This document shows, one piece after another, positions 1-8,533 of a stretch of DNA of 64,000 bases. This DNA comes from Variovorax paradoxus (lineage in GTDB: Bacteria; Pseudomonadota; Gammaproteobacteria; Burkholderiales; Burkholderiaceae_C). The notes beneath the pieces were generated by a model. It ran no database searches. It had not been told where the DNA came from and was given only the letters and a program-made list of their open reading frames with translations. The first letter of the stretch is position 1, and each line of letters opens with the position of its first letter. The position numbers and the translations under genes were made by a program. Location: positions 2,294,001 to 2,358,000 of the forward strand of contig CP063166.1 in NCBI GenBank assembly GCA_016806145.1. Direction: 5' to 3'.

Positions 1-10
1 AGAACCCTCC

Positions 11-1022
11 ATGCCCACCCAGTCCCTCGCCGAAGCCCACCGTCCGCCGGCCGCGATCGAGCGCTGGTCCACCGACGCGGTGCCGCCCGCGCAGCGGCTC
101 GATTACTGGGTCGGCGCGGTCTGCGAGGGTTTCCTCGAGATGGAGGTGACCAGCCCGCAGGCGCGGCATTTCGATGCCATGCTCGAATCGGCCCCGCTGG
201 GCACGCCGGCGCTCGGCATCGGTGTCAACCGCGTGCGCGGCAGCGCGCAGGATGTCTACCGCACGCGCCGCGCGATCGAGCGCAGCCACAGCAACTTCTA
301 CTACCTGCTGTGCAAGACCGACAGCGCCTGGAGCGTCGAGCAGGAAGGGCGCAGCGCACGCATGCTGCCGGGCGACGCGGTGCTGGTCGATTCGCGGCGC
401 AGCTACGCCTTCCACTTCGTGCAGTCGGCCGACACCGTCTCGCTCGAGCTGCCCACGGCCTGGGTCGAATCGTGGCTGCCCGACGCGCCGGGCCAGCTCG
501 CCTGCCGCATCGACGGCAGCGCGGGCTGGGGCAGCGTGCTGAGCCGCTTCGTGCAGCAGCTCACGCCCGAGGCCGCGGGCGCGCCGCCGCTGCCGCCGCG
601 CCTGCTGGCCGACCAGCTCGGCGGACTGCTCGCGCTGGCCACCGGGCCGGGCGTGGCCGCGGCGGTGGAGCCGGGCGCGCGCGCCGCTGCGCCGGCGCGT
701 GCTCGAGGCCACGCGCGAGCGCCACGCCGAGCCCGGCCTCACGGCCGAGGCGGTGGCGCGCGAGCTCGGCATCTCGCAGCGCAGCCTGCACCGCTGCCTG
801 GCCGAGCGCGGTGAAGGCGGGGAGGGCGGCACCACCTTCGCCACCGCGCTGCTGGGCTTTCGCATGCAGGCCGCGCGTCGCATGCTGGGCGACGCGCGCT
901 TCGACCGGCTCGCGGTGGCGGAGATCGGCTTTCGCGTCGGCCTGCGCGACGCCTCGCATTTCGTGCGCCTGTGCCGCCAGCAACTGGGCGCCACGCCGGG
1001 CGCGCTGCGGCGCCTGCGCTGA
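11..1022 (+). pseudogene. AraC-family transcriptional regulator, frameshifted
   Basis: The first 220 or so residues (frame starting at 11) match the AraC_binding_2 sensor domain of FeaR-like regulators, with motifs such as QRLDYWV near residue 27. The C-terminal AraC DNA-binding domain lies in another frame (about 681-1022), with two helix-turn-helices, one around AVARELGISQRSLHR and one around IGFRVGLRDASHF. The switch falls in a GCGCGCGC run near 675-685; losing 2 bases or gaining 1 would explain it. Restored, the protein would be about 337 residues, normal for the family. It is either a real inactivation or an indel error in a GC repeat. It may have regulated the hydrolase at 1140, but that is only inferred from adjacency. 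Confidence 0.8.
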
Positions 1023-1139
1023 GCTGGCGCGAATCGGCCATCGCGCTGGCGGCCAGCGGCCAGCGGCGCGGCGGCGGGATTCCTACAGTCGCTGCGTTTG
1101 ATCGCCAGCAACCCGCATCCACCCCTCGAGGAGACCCCC

Positions 1140-1877
1140 ATGTCCGACACCTATGTCCTGATTCACGGCGCCTGGCACACCGGTGCCGAAATGGAGGCCG
1201 TCGCGAACGGCCTGCGCGAGGCCGGCCACACCGTGCACTGCCCCACGCTCGCGGGCAACCGGCCCGGCGACGACCGCGCGAAGATCGGGCTGGCCGACGC
1301 GATCGATTCGGCGCTGCAGTACATCGAGGAGAAGAATCTCTCGCAGCTGCGGCTCGTGGGCCACAGCTATGGCGGGATGGTGATCACCGGCGTGGCCGAC
1401 CGCCTCGCGCAGCAGCCGGGCCGGATCGCGCGGCTGGTGTACGTGAATGCCTTCGTGCCGCAGCCCGGCGAGTCGCTCAACGACATGGTGCCGCCGCATT
1501 ACGTGGCGCTGTTCGACGCGGTGGCGGGCGCCAACGACCAGGCCGTGACGCTGCCCTTCGAGATCTGGCGCGATGCCTTCATCAACGACGCCGACATGGC
1601 GCTCGCGCGCTCGGCCTACGAGCAGCTCAACCCGCACCCGTACCGCACCTTCACCGACAAGATCGTGCTGAGCCAGCCGATGGCCGCGCTGCAGGTGGGC
1701 AAGTCCTACGTCAACTGCCAGCAGGACATCGCGCTGCCGCACAGCCTGCCGTGGCATCCGCGGCTGTCGGAGCGGCTGGGCCTCTTCAGGCTGGTCGAGT
1801 GCCCGGGCAGCCACGAGATGTTCTTCTCGAACCCGAAGCGGCTCGCGCAGGCGATTCTCGAGGCGGGGCGGGACTGA
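1140..1877 (+). CDS. alpha/beta-fold hydrolase, plant-MES/HNL-like esterase type
   Basis: A 245-residue soluble alpha/beta hydrolase. The oxyanion-hole motif HGAWH is at residues 9-13, the nucleophile elbow GHSYGG has Ser at residue 76, and the catalytic His is in GSHEMF near residue 225. This short domain with HGAWH is typical of the methyl-esterase/hydroxynitrile-lyase-like group; the substrate is unknown. I chose the ATG at 1140 because GAGGAGA lies just upstream; a TTG 14 codons earlier is less likely. It follows the broken AraC gene in the same direction. Confidence 0.85.
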   Translation: MSDTYVLIHGAWHTGAEMEAVANGLREAGHTVHCPTLAGNRPGDDRAKIGLADAIDSALQYIEEKNLSQLRLVGHSYGGMVITGVADRLAQQPGRIARLVYVNAFVPQPGESLNDMVPPHYVALFDAVAGANDQAVTLPFEIWRDAFINDADMALARSAYEQLNPHPYRTFTDKIVLSQPMAALQVGKSYVNCQQDIALPHSLPWHPRLSERLGLFRLVECPGSHEMFFSNPKRLAQAILEAGRD

Positions 1878-1892
1878 GGCGTGGTGCAAGAA

Positions 1893-2020
1893 CCGTTCGG
1901 GCTGAGCTTGTCGAAGCCTCGCGCGGCGCTTCGACAGGCTCAGCGTGAACGGTTGTGCGGCGCTTCGACAAGCTCAGCGCGAACGGTTGTGCAGCGCTTC
2001 GACAGGCTCAGCGCGAACGG
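1893..2020. repeat. REP-like array, one inverted and three direct copies of a 25-bp unit
   Basis: The 25-bp unit begins GCTTCGACARGCTCAGC and ends GAACGG. Direct copies lie at 1928-1952, 1962-1986 and 1996-2020, with an exact 34-bp period. An inverted copy lies at 1893-1917. The unit has an internal dyad (GCTT..AAGC) and recurs as an inverted pair at 42539-42599. The last copy reaches into the 3' end of the exonuclease gene on the other strand and supplies its stop codon. Such units are common between genes in Comamonadaceae and act as REP/BIME-like elements. Confidence 0.85.
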
Positions 2021-2634
2021 TTGTCCTGCAGCGCGTCGAACACGCGGATCGACGCATAGGCATCGTTGGCCGCATAGCGCAGCTGTGCCTCGCTGAGCCG
2101 GTGGCTGGCCCAGTTCGAGGTCGTGGCCTTGCGCGACTTCGCGAAGCGCTGGCCGAACACCAGCGCCACGGCGGTCTTCACGCCGACCGAGCGGCGGTAG
2201 CCGCGGCGGCGGAACTCGTCGTCGATGTCGTGGACCGCGCGCGGCTCCACCTTGAGCTTCTGGCGGATCAGCGAGAGGTCGCTCGAAAGGCCGAAGCCCA
2301 CCTTGCGCAGCGCCTCGGAACCGATCAGCGCGCCCAGCACCTCGTTGCAGTCGGTGCGATGCAGCTGGAACAGCCATGCGGTTTCGCGCGTGGCGAACTG
2401 CACCAGGTGCGGGCCGGTCGAGACCTCGTTCCTGGCGAAGGTGGGCTTGGACTCGGTGTCGAAGCCGACCACGCCCGCGGCCAGCAGCGCGGCGGCCGCG
2501 CGCTCGGCGTCGTCGCGCGTGGCGACCAGCACGATGTCGTTCAGGCCCAGGCCCTCGAAGGGCTCGAGCAGCGCGATCTCCTCGCGCTCCGGCAGAGGGG
2601 GCAGAGAGGTCTGGGGTGTGCGTGGTGCGTTCAA
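2008..2634 (-). CDS. 3'-5' exonuclease, DEDDy (RNase D-like) family
   Basis: A 208-residue single-domain nuclease. All DEDDy motifs are visible: Exo I with Asp59 and Glu61 (GFDTES), Exo II with Asp119 (FGLSSDL), and Exo III Tyr187-x3-Asp191 (YAANDA), preceded by the usual NW at about 175. There is no HRDC domain, so it resembles the short RNase D-like proteins rather than full RNase D. The start is a TTG at 2634 whose last bases form the TGA of the upstream TfoX gene (TTGA), which suggests translational coupling. The last residues and the stop lie inside a REP-like repeat, so the native C-terminus may have been altered. Confidence 0.8.
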   Translation of the reverse strand: MNAPRTPQTSLPPLPEREEIALLEPFEGLGLNDIVLVATRDDAERAAAALLAAGVVGFDTESKPTFARNEVSTGPHLVQFATRETAWLFQLHRTDCNEVLGALIGSEALRKVGFGLSSDLSLIRQKLKVEPRAVHDIDDEFRRRGYRRSVGVKTAVALVFGQRFAKSRKATTSNWASHRLSEAQLRYAANDAYASIRVFDALQDNRSR

Positions 2635-3101
2635 CGGGGAGTCGCCTTTCGGGCCTTTTTCGCCGACGCGGTCTTCCTGGCCGGTGCGGCCTTCTTCGCG
2701 ACGGTTTTCTTCGCAGCCACCTTCTTCGTGGCGGGGGCTTTCTTCGCCGCGGCCGCCTTGCGCATCGCCTTCGGCACCGTGCCCGAGCGCAGCGCGGCTT
2801 CGTAGGCGCGCCGGCCCCACAGGGCCGCTTCCTCGCGATCCTCGAACAACTCGGGCGGCGCCTCGCGGTAGGACATCGGCATCTGCTGGCCCTGCCGTTC
2901 GTAGGTGAAGGGCGCCAGGTTCAGGCGGTCGAAATGCGCGGCGCTTTCGGCGTCGGACTTGAGGTAAAGCGTGTCGCGTATCACCAGCGCGAACATGCGG
3001 CCTTCGTGATAGATGCCGAAGCCGCTGAACATGCGGCGGATGTCGATGCGGCCCAGGCGCTCGAAGGTTTCGTGCAGGCTGTCGGCGAAGGCGTTCTTCA
3101 T
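2631..3101 (-). CDS. TfoX/Sxy N-terminal domain protein with Lys/Ala-rich tail
   Basis: 156 residues. Residues 1-100 form a TfoX_N domain (RRMFSGFGIYHEGRMFALV near residue 22). The last 45 or so residues are a basic repeat of Ala, Lys and Pro (AAKK, ATKK, VAKK), like bacterial histone H1-type tails. TfoX_N proteins are linked to competence regulation in some gammaproteobacteria, but most stand-alone copies are uncharacterised. The tail suggests nucleic-acid binding. Its stop overlaps the exonuclease start, so the two are probably made together. Confidence 0.8.
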   Translation of the reverse strand: MKNAFADSLHETFERLGRIDIRRMFSGFGIYHEGRMFALVIRDTLYLKSDAESAAHFDRLNLAPFTYERQGQQMPMSYREAPPELFEDREEAALWGRRAYEAALRSGTVPKAMRKAAAAKKAPATKKVAAKKTVAKKAAPARKTASAKKARKATPR

Positions 3102-3106
3102 GGGTG

Positions 3107-3496
3107 TCAGGCCGTGATCTCGATGCGGTTGCCGTCGGGGTCGAGCACCACGCTCTCGTAGTAGCCGTCGCCGGTGCGGCGCGGGCCGTCGAGCAGCGGA
3201 TAGCCGTCGGCCTGCAGCCGGCGGCTCAGCGCGTCGACGGCTTCTTCCGAGCCCACGCTGATCGCGAGATGGGTCCAGCCCATGCGCTGCGCGCCGGGTT
3301 CGGCCGCCACCGGCGACAGCGTGCTGGTGGTCATCGCCTCGATCCGGGCGCCGTCGCCCAGGCTCAGGAAGCAGGAGGCGAAGCCCTTCTTCGGATTGAC
3401 GTAGCCCTCGCCGGCGGCGGCGCCGAAGTAGTCGACGTAGAAGCGCTTGCAGCGTTCGAGGTCGGTGGTCCAGAGGGCGATGTGGTCGATGCGCAT
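3107..3496 (-). CDS. VOC-family (glyoxalase/bleomycin-resistance) protein
   Basis: 129 residues with the vicinal-oxygen-chelate pattern: a metal-ligand-type DHIA at residue 4 and a terminal DPDGNRIEI with Glu near residue 127. The size fits a single paired beta-alpha-beta-beta-beta unit that dimerises. The substrate is not predictable. Five bases separate it from the TfoX gene downstream and 23 from the GNAT gene upstream, so it belongs to the same minus-strand series. Confidence 0.8.
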   Translation of the reverse strand: MRIDHIALWTTDLERCKRFYVDYFGAAAGEGYVNPKKGFASCFLSLGDGARIEAMTTSTLSPVAAEPGAQRMGWTHLAISVGSEEAVDALSRRLQADGYPLLDGPRRTGDGYYESVVLDPDGNRIEITA

Positions 3497-3519
3497 GGTG
3501 AAGAAGACGACGTGAGGGT

Positions 3520-4014
3520 TCAGGCCTTGCGCCAGGGCGCGCGCGCCGGGTACCAGTGGTAGCTGATTCGTTCGCGTCCGCTGGTCGGATGCCGGTCGAC
3601 CGTGCCGCGCGCGAGGCCGTAGCGTTCGTAGAAGCGCTGGGCCGCGGTGTTGGTGAGCGCCACGTGCAGCCGCCAGCCGGTGGGCATGCGCACGCAGGCC
3701 TCGTCGAGCAGCGCCTGGCCCAGGCCCTGGTTGCGCAGGTGCGGGTCGACGAACAGCTGCGCTACGTACTCGCGCCGGTCGTGCAGCACCATGAAAGCCA
3801 GCACCTGCGCATCGCGCTCGGCGATCACCACCTCGGCCGGTGCCACGAACTCGGTGCGCACGCGCTGCAGCCAGTGGGCGATCGGCTCGACCGTGGCCGC
3901 GCCCGGGTGCGAGGCCGACCAGGCCCGGCGCCAGATGCCGGCGAGCACCATGTCCTCCTCGGCCGCGCCGTCGCGCAGTCGCAGGTGGAAGGCGGGCGTC
4001 TGGGCGTCGGACAT
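3520..4014 (-). CDS. GNAT-family N-acetyltransferase
   Basis: 164 residues with the acetyl-CoA motif A near residue 90 (VDPHLRNQGLGQALL, containing RxxGxG) and the C-terminal ALTNTAAQRFYERYG typical of GNAT motif B. The acceptor substrate is unknown. It lies 9 bp downstream of fghA and is probably co-transcribed. Confidence 0.85.
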   Translation of the reverse strand: MSDAQTPAFHLRLRDGAAEEDMVLAGIWRRAWSASHPGAATVEPIAHWLQRVRTEFVAPAEVVIAERDAQVLAFMVLHDRREYVAQLFVDPHLRNQGLGQALLDEACVRMPTGWRLHVALTNTAAQRFYERYGLARGTVDRHPTSGRERISYHWYPARAPWRKA

Positions 4015-4023
4015 GGCGGTTCG

Positions 4024-4899
4024 TCAGCCGCGCAGCACCTGCGCGTGGTGCGCCAGGTGGTCGGCCATGAAGCTCTGGATGAAGTAGTAGCCGTGGTCGT
4101 AGCCCGCGTGGCGCCGCAGCGTGAGCGGCTGGCCGGCGGCGAAGCAGGCGGCCTCGAAGGCTTCGGGGTTCAGCTGCTCGGCGAGGAATTTGTCGGCCAG
4201 GCCCTGGTCGACCAGGATGCCGTGCGGATAGGGCGCCGCGGTCTGCGACTGCATCAGCGCGCTGGCATCGTGCGCGAGCCAGGCCGCGCGGTCGTCGCCG
4301 GGTTCGCCGAGGTAGCCGCGCAGCGCCTTGTCGCCCCAGGGGCACTGGGTGGGCGCGCAGATCGGCGCGAAGGCCGACAGCGAGAGGAAGCGCCCCGGAT
4401 GGCGCAGCGCCAGCGTCAGCGCGCCGTGGCCGCCCATCGAGTGGCCGAAGATGCCCAGGCGCGCGGTGTCGATCGCGAACTCGCGGCCCACCAGCGGCAG
4501 CAGCTCCTGCACGATCCAGCTCTCCATGCGCCAGTGGGCGGCCCAGGGCGCCTCGGTGGCGTCGAGGTAGAAGCCGGCGCCGATGCCGAAGTCCCAGCTC
4601 GCGGTGGCGCCCGGCAGCGCTTCCATGGCCGCGCCGCGCGGGCTGGTGTCGGGCGCGATCAGCGCCAGGCCGAGGCTGGCGGCCATGCGCTGCGCGCCGG
4701 CCTTGATCGCGAAGGTCTCCTCGTTGCAGGTCAGGCCCGCGAGGTACAGCAGCGCGGGCACGCGCTCGTTGGCGGCCTGCGGCGGCAGGTAGACCGAGAA
4801 GCGCATCGGCAGGCCGATCTCGTGCGAGGCCTGTTCGTAGAAGCCCTGCACGCCGCCGAAGCAGTGGTGTTCGGACAGGGTCTTGAGCAGATCGGTCAT
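4024..4899 (-). CDS. fghA: S-formylglutathione hydrolase
   Basis: 291 residues, the usual length for esterase-D-type FGH. It hydrolyses S-formylglutathione to formate and glutathione, the last step of glutathione-dependent formaldehyde removal. Visible motifs are LAGLTCNEETF near residue 53, APDTSPRG at 82-89, the nucleophile GHSMGG with Ser154, Asp near LVDQGLADKF, and catalytic His in GYDHGYY. The start ATG overlaps the stop of the preceding hydrolase (ATGA). Its partner adhC is two genes upstream. Confidence 0.95.
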   Translation of the reverse strand: MTDLLKTLSEHHCFGGVQGFYEQASHEIGLPMRFSVYLPPQAANERVPALLYLAGLTCNEETFAIKAGAQRMAASLGLALIAPDTSPRGAAMEALPGATASWDFGIGAGFYLDATEAPWAAHWRMESWIVQELLPLVGREFAIDTARLGIFGHSMGGHGALTLALRHPGRFLSLSAFAPICAPTQCPWGDKALRGYLGEPGDDRAAWLAHDASALMQSQTAAPYPHGILVDQGLADKFLAEQLNPEAFEAACFAAGQPLTLRRHAGYDHGYYFIQSFMADHLAHHAQVLRG

Positions 4900-5804
4900 G
4901 CGGCGCCTCGCACCAGTTCGAGCACCGCGTCGGCGAAGGCGCGCGGCGCCTCCTGCGGCAGGTTGTGGCCCGCGCCCGGCACCAGCCGGTGCGAGCGCGG
5001 TCCGCTGAAGCGCGCCGCATGCGCCGCGGCCTCGGCCGGCGGCCGCACGCCGTCGTCGATGCCGTCGAAGGTGATCGCGGGCACGCGGATGACCGGCTGC
5101 GCGGCCAGCTGGCGATCGATGTCGGCATAGTCCGGATCGCCCGCCACCAGGCCATAGCGATGGCGGTACGAGTGGATCACGACCTCGACGAAGTCGGGAT
5201 GGTCGAAGGCCGCGGCGCTGCGCTCGAAGGTGGCGTCGTCGAAGCGCCAGGTCGGCGACCACAGCTTCCACAGCAGCTTGGCGATGGCCTTGCGGTCCTT
5301 CTGCAGGCCGGCACGGCCACGCTCGCTGTGGAAGTAGTACTGGTACCAGAGGCTGTGCTCGTTCTCGGGCGTGTCGGGCTCCATCGCCTTGGCGATGTTC
5401 TGGATGTTGTAGCTGTTGAGCGATACCAGCCCCGCGCAGCGCTCGGGCCACAGGGCCGCCACCACGCAGGCCGCGCGGCCGCCCCAGTCGTAGCCGGCGA
5501 GCACGGCGCGCTCGATCTTCAGTGCGTCGAGCAGCGCCAGCAGGTCGGCGCCGAAGGCCGCCTGTTCGCCCGAGCGCGGCGTGTCCTTGCGCAGGAAGCG
5601 CGTGCCGCCATAGCCGCGCATGTACGGCACGATGGTGCGGCAGCCCTCGGCCGCGAGCAGCGGCGCGACCTCGGCATAGGTGTGGATGTCGTAGGGGAAG
5701 CCATGCATCAGCAGCACGGGCGGTCCGTCGGCCGGGCCGCTCTCGTGATAGGCGACCTCGAGCACGCCGGCTTCGATGCGGCGCAGGGGCTCCATGCGTT
5801 CCAT
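4896..5804 (-). CDS. alpha/beta hydrolase with Asp nucleophile (epoxide-hydrolase-like)
   Basis: 302 residues. HGFP (35-38) provides the oxyanion hole, the nucleophile elbow is GYDWGG with Asp106, and the catalytic His is about residue 280 (GAGHNLPQE). An Asp nucleophile is typical of epoxide hydrolases and haloalkane dehalogenases, not esterases. It lies between adhC and fghA, 17 bp after adhC and overlapping fghA by 4 bp, so it is made with the formaldehyde pathway. A second ATG at 5795 could be the start; neither has a strong ribosome-binding site. Confidence 0.8.
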   Translation of the reverse strand: MERMEPLRRIEAGVLEVAYHESGPADGPPVLLMHGFPYDIHTYAEVAPLLAAEGCRTIVPYMRGYGGTRFLRKDTPRSGEQAAFGADLLALLDALKIERAVLAGYDWGGRAACVVAALWPERCAGLVSLNSYNIQNIAKAMEPDTPENEHSLWYQYYFHSERGRAGLQKDRKAIAKLLWKLWSPTWRFDDATFERSAAAFDHPDFVEVVIHSYRHRYGLVAGDPDYADIDRQLAAQPVIRVPAITFDGIDDGVRPPAEAAAHAARFSGPRSHRLVPGAGHNLPQEAPRAFADAVLELVRGAA

Positions 5805-5821
5805 GGTCGGCACCCGCGGCG

Positions 5822-6928
<1,107 letters not shown>

Positions 6929-6937
6929 GGCGTGTTC

Positions 6938-6974
6938 GGGGAGGAGGGAAGGAGGGGGGAAGGAGAGGGAGGAA
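6938..6974. other. homopurine/homopyrimidine tract upstream of adhC
   Basis: Thirty-seven consecutive purines on the plus strand (pyrimidines on the coding strand) lie in the 84-bp gap between the GST stop and the adhC start, just before adhC. The leader RNA here would be a C/U tract with no ribosome-binding site. Possible roles are an unstructured leader, a rut-like element or a triplex-forming segment; none is shown. Confidence 0.6.
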
Positions 6975-7012
6975 TTGGAGGGCCGGCAGGCGGCGCGAGG
7001 CCCCAAGGATAC

Positions 7013-7663
7013 TCAGGCGGGGCCAGCGGGGAAGATACCCGACATGCCGATGAACCCGGGCAGGTGTCGGAAATCCCAGACCCAGTGCCGCAGGGCGGGA
7101 AACTCGTCGAGCGAGATGCCGCCTTCGCCGGCCAGCGCCACGTACGGAAAGCAGGCCAGGTCGGCGATCGTCGGCTCGGTCGCCGCGGCCAGCCAGCGCA
7201 GGCCCGTGCTGGCCTGCTCGGCGAGGTGGTCGTCGAGCACGCGGAACACGGCCCGCGCGCCTGCGCGGCAGGCCTCGATGTCGAGATGGCGGTAGCCGAG
7301 CGCGTCGTGCAGCCGCGCGGCCGAGGCGGTGCGCGTGATCTCGTCGGCCGTGGCGAGCCACATCGCGACCTGGCCGCGCAGCTTCGGATCGTCGGGGTAC
7401 CAGCGCCGCTGCGCGTCGTGGCGGCTCGCGAGGTAGACCAGGATGGCCTGCGCATCGCGCAGTACGAAGCCGTCGTCCTCGATCACCGGGATCTGGCCGA
7501 GCGGATTGAGCTCGGCGAGGAACGCGGCCGACTTGTGGGCGCGCCCCGGGTGGAAGTCGACCGGCACGATCTCGTGGGGCACGGCCAGCCAGGCCAGCAG
7601 CTGCCGCACCTTGAAGCAGTTGCCCGAGAGCGGGTAGTCGTGGAGTTTGAGCAGCGTCGTCAT
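7013..7663 (-). CDS. glutathione S-transferase family protein, possible NdmE-like partner of the oxygenase
   Basis: 216 residues with a GST N-terminal thioredoxin fold (YPLSGNCFKVRQLL near residue 10, NPLGQIPVIED near 54, an ESQAIL-like DAQAILVYL near 72) and an all-helical C-terminal domain ending in a WVWDF-type segment. Its ATG overlaps the stop of the Rieske-less oxygenase by 4 bp. In the caffeine N7-demethylase, a GST-like protein (NdmE) is needed structurally by the Rieske-less subunit NdmC. The same pairing here suggests a structural rather than detoxifying role. A conventional glutathione-dependent enzyme remains possible. Confidence 0.8.
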   Translation of the reverse strand: MTTLLKLHDYPLSGNCFKVRQLLAWLAVPHEIVPVDFHPGRAHKSAAFLAELNPLGQIPVIEDDGFVLRDAQAILVYLASRHDAQRRWYPDDPKLRGQVAMWLATADEITRTASAARLHDALGYRHLDIEACRAGARAVFRVLDDHLAEQASTGLRWLAAATEPTIADLACFPYVALAGEGGISLDEFPALRHWVWDFRHLPGFIGMSGIFPAGPA

Positions 7664-8523
7664 GCGGCGGCCCTCGTGCCGAATCGCATGCCGCGTTCGC
7701 GCAGCCAGCGGCGGTAGGTGACGGAGGCGGTGTCGCCGCGCGTCGGCGTCTCGGCGCGGCCTTCGAGCGGCATGCGCTTGAAGGCATGGTTCTCGAGGAT
7801 CGGCTTGTCCTGGCCGAAGATGGTGTGCTGGAACGCGATGAGCTCGGCGTCGCTCGACACATCGTCGAAGTACGCGATCAACGCGTGGGCGATCACGTGC
7901 TCGTCGTCCAGCGGCTGGAGAAACAGGCAGATCGCGTCCCGTGCCTCGGGACGCAGGCTCGACTTGTAGAGCATGGCCGAGAAGGGCTGCATCACGCGGT
8001 AGGTGTAGCGCACGTCGGCGCCGCTGTCGTGCGCGGCCGAGGCGCGCGGCTGCCAGAAGCGGCAGTCGGTGGCCCAGATCTCGCCGGTGGCGGGCTCGAT
8101 CGTCACCCGGTACGGGGCGACCTCGGTGTGCGGCACCTTGCCGAGGTAATCGGCATGCACGAAGGGAAAGTGCGCCATGTCGAGGAAGTTCTCGATCACG
8201 CGCAGGCCCGACACCGCGACGCCGATGCCGCCGCAGTCGACGAGGCGGCGCCCGGGCTCGGTGTATTCGGGAAACTCGAACAGCGGCCGCGCGGGCCGGC
8301 CGCTGGGGCAGACCCAGAGGTAGCCGTGGCGCGACTGCACGGAAAGCGGCTGCGCGCCGAGCCGGCATTGCGGCGTGCCGTCGGCCTCGGCCCACAGCGA
8401 GAGCGTGGCGCCGAGCAGGCAGGTGGTGTAGGGCTGCCGCTGCGAGCGGCCGGCGAGCGCGCTCGCGGGGCCGACGACCAGCCAGTCGTCGAGCATGTTG
8501 GGGTCGTCGGTGACGAAGGGCAT
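7660..8523 (-). CDS. Rieske-less non-heme iron oxygenase (VanA/NdmC-like catalytic domain)
   Basis: 287 residues. The mononuclear iron motif of Rieske oxygenases is intact: Asn112, Asp115, His118 and His123 (ENFLDMAHFPFVH), and a carboxylate candidate Asp239 (QDKPILEN). The Rieske CxH...CxxH cluster that should lie near residues 50-110 is absent: the sequence runs from WAEADGTPQ straight into GAQPLSVQSRHGYLWV, which normally follows the cluster. The frame is open throughout and the length is close to that of NdmC, so this is not a random deletion. It must receive electrons from another protein; the Rieske gene 10 bp upstream is the obvious donor. Likely reaction is O- or N-demethylation, releasing formaldehyde. 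The start has GAAGGAAG upstream. Confidence 0.85.
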   Translation of the reverse strand: MPFVTDDPNMLDDWLVVGPASALAGRSQRQPYTTCLLGATLSLWAEADGTPQCRLGAQPLSVQSRHGYLWVCPSGRPARPLFEFPEYTEPGRRLVDCGGIGVAVSGLRVIENFLDMAHFPFVHADYLGKVPHTEVAPYRVTIEPATGEIWATDCRFWQPRASAAHDSGADVRYTYRVMQPFSAMLYKSSLRPEARDAICLFLQPLDDEHVIAHALIAYFDDVSSDAELIAFQHTIFGQDKPILENHAFKRMPLEGRAETPTRGDTASVTYRRWLRERGMRFGTRAAA

Positions 8524-8533
8524 CGTGCTTCCT

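Noticed and set aside
1928..2020. Three direct repeats at 34-bp period, considered as a CRISPR array
   Set aside because: The spacers are only 9 bp and nearly identical, and there are no cas genes; the unit is a dispersed REP-like element found again at 42539.
7660..8523. Missing Rieske cluster considered as a sequencing or assembly deletion
   Set aside because: The frame is intact across the junction, the length matches Rieske-less NdmC-type proteins, and a separate Rieske gene is adjacent.
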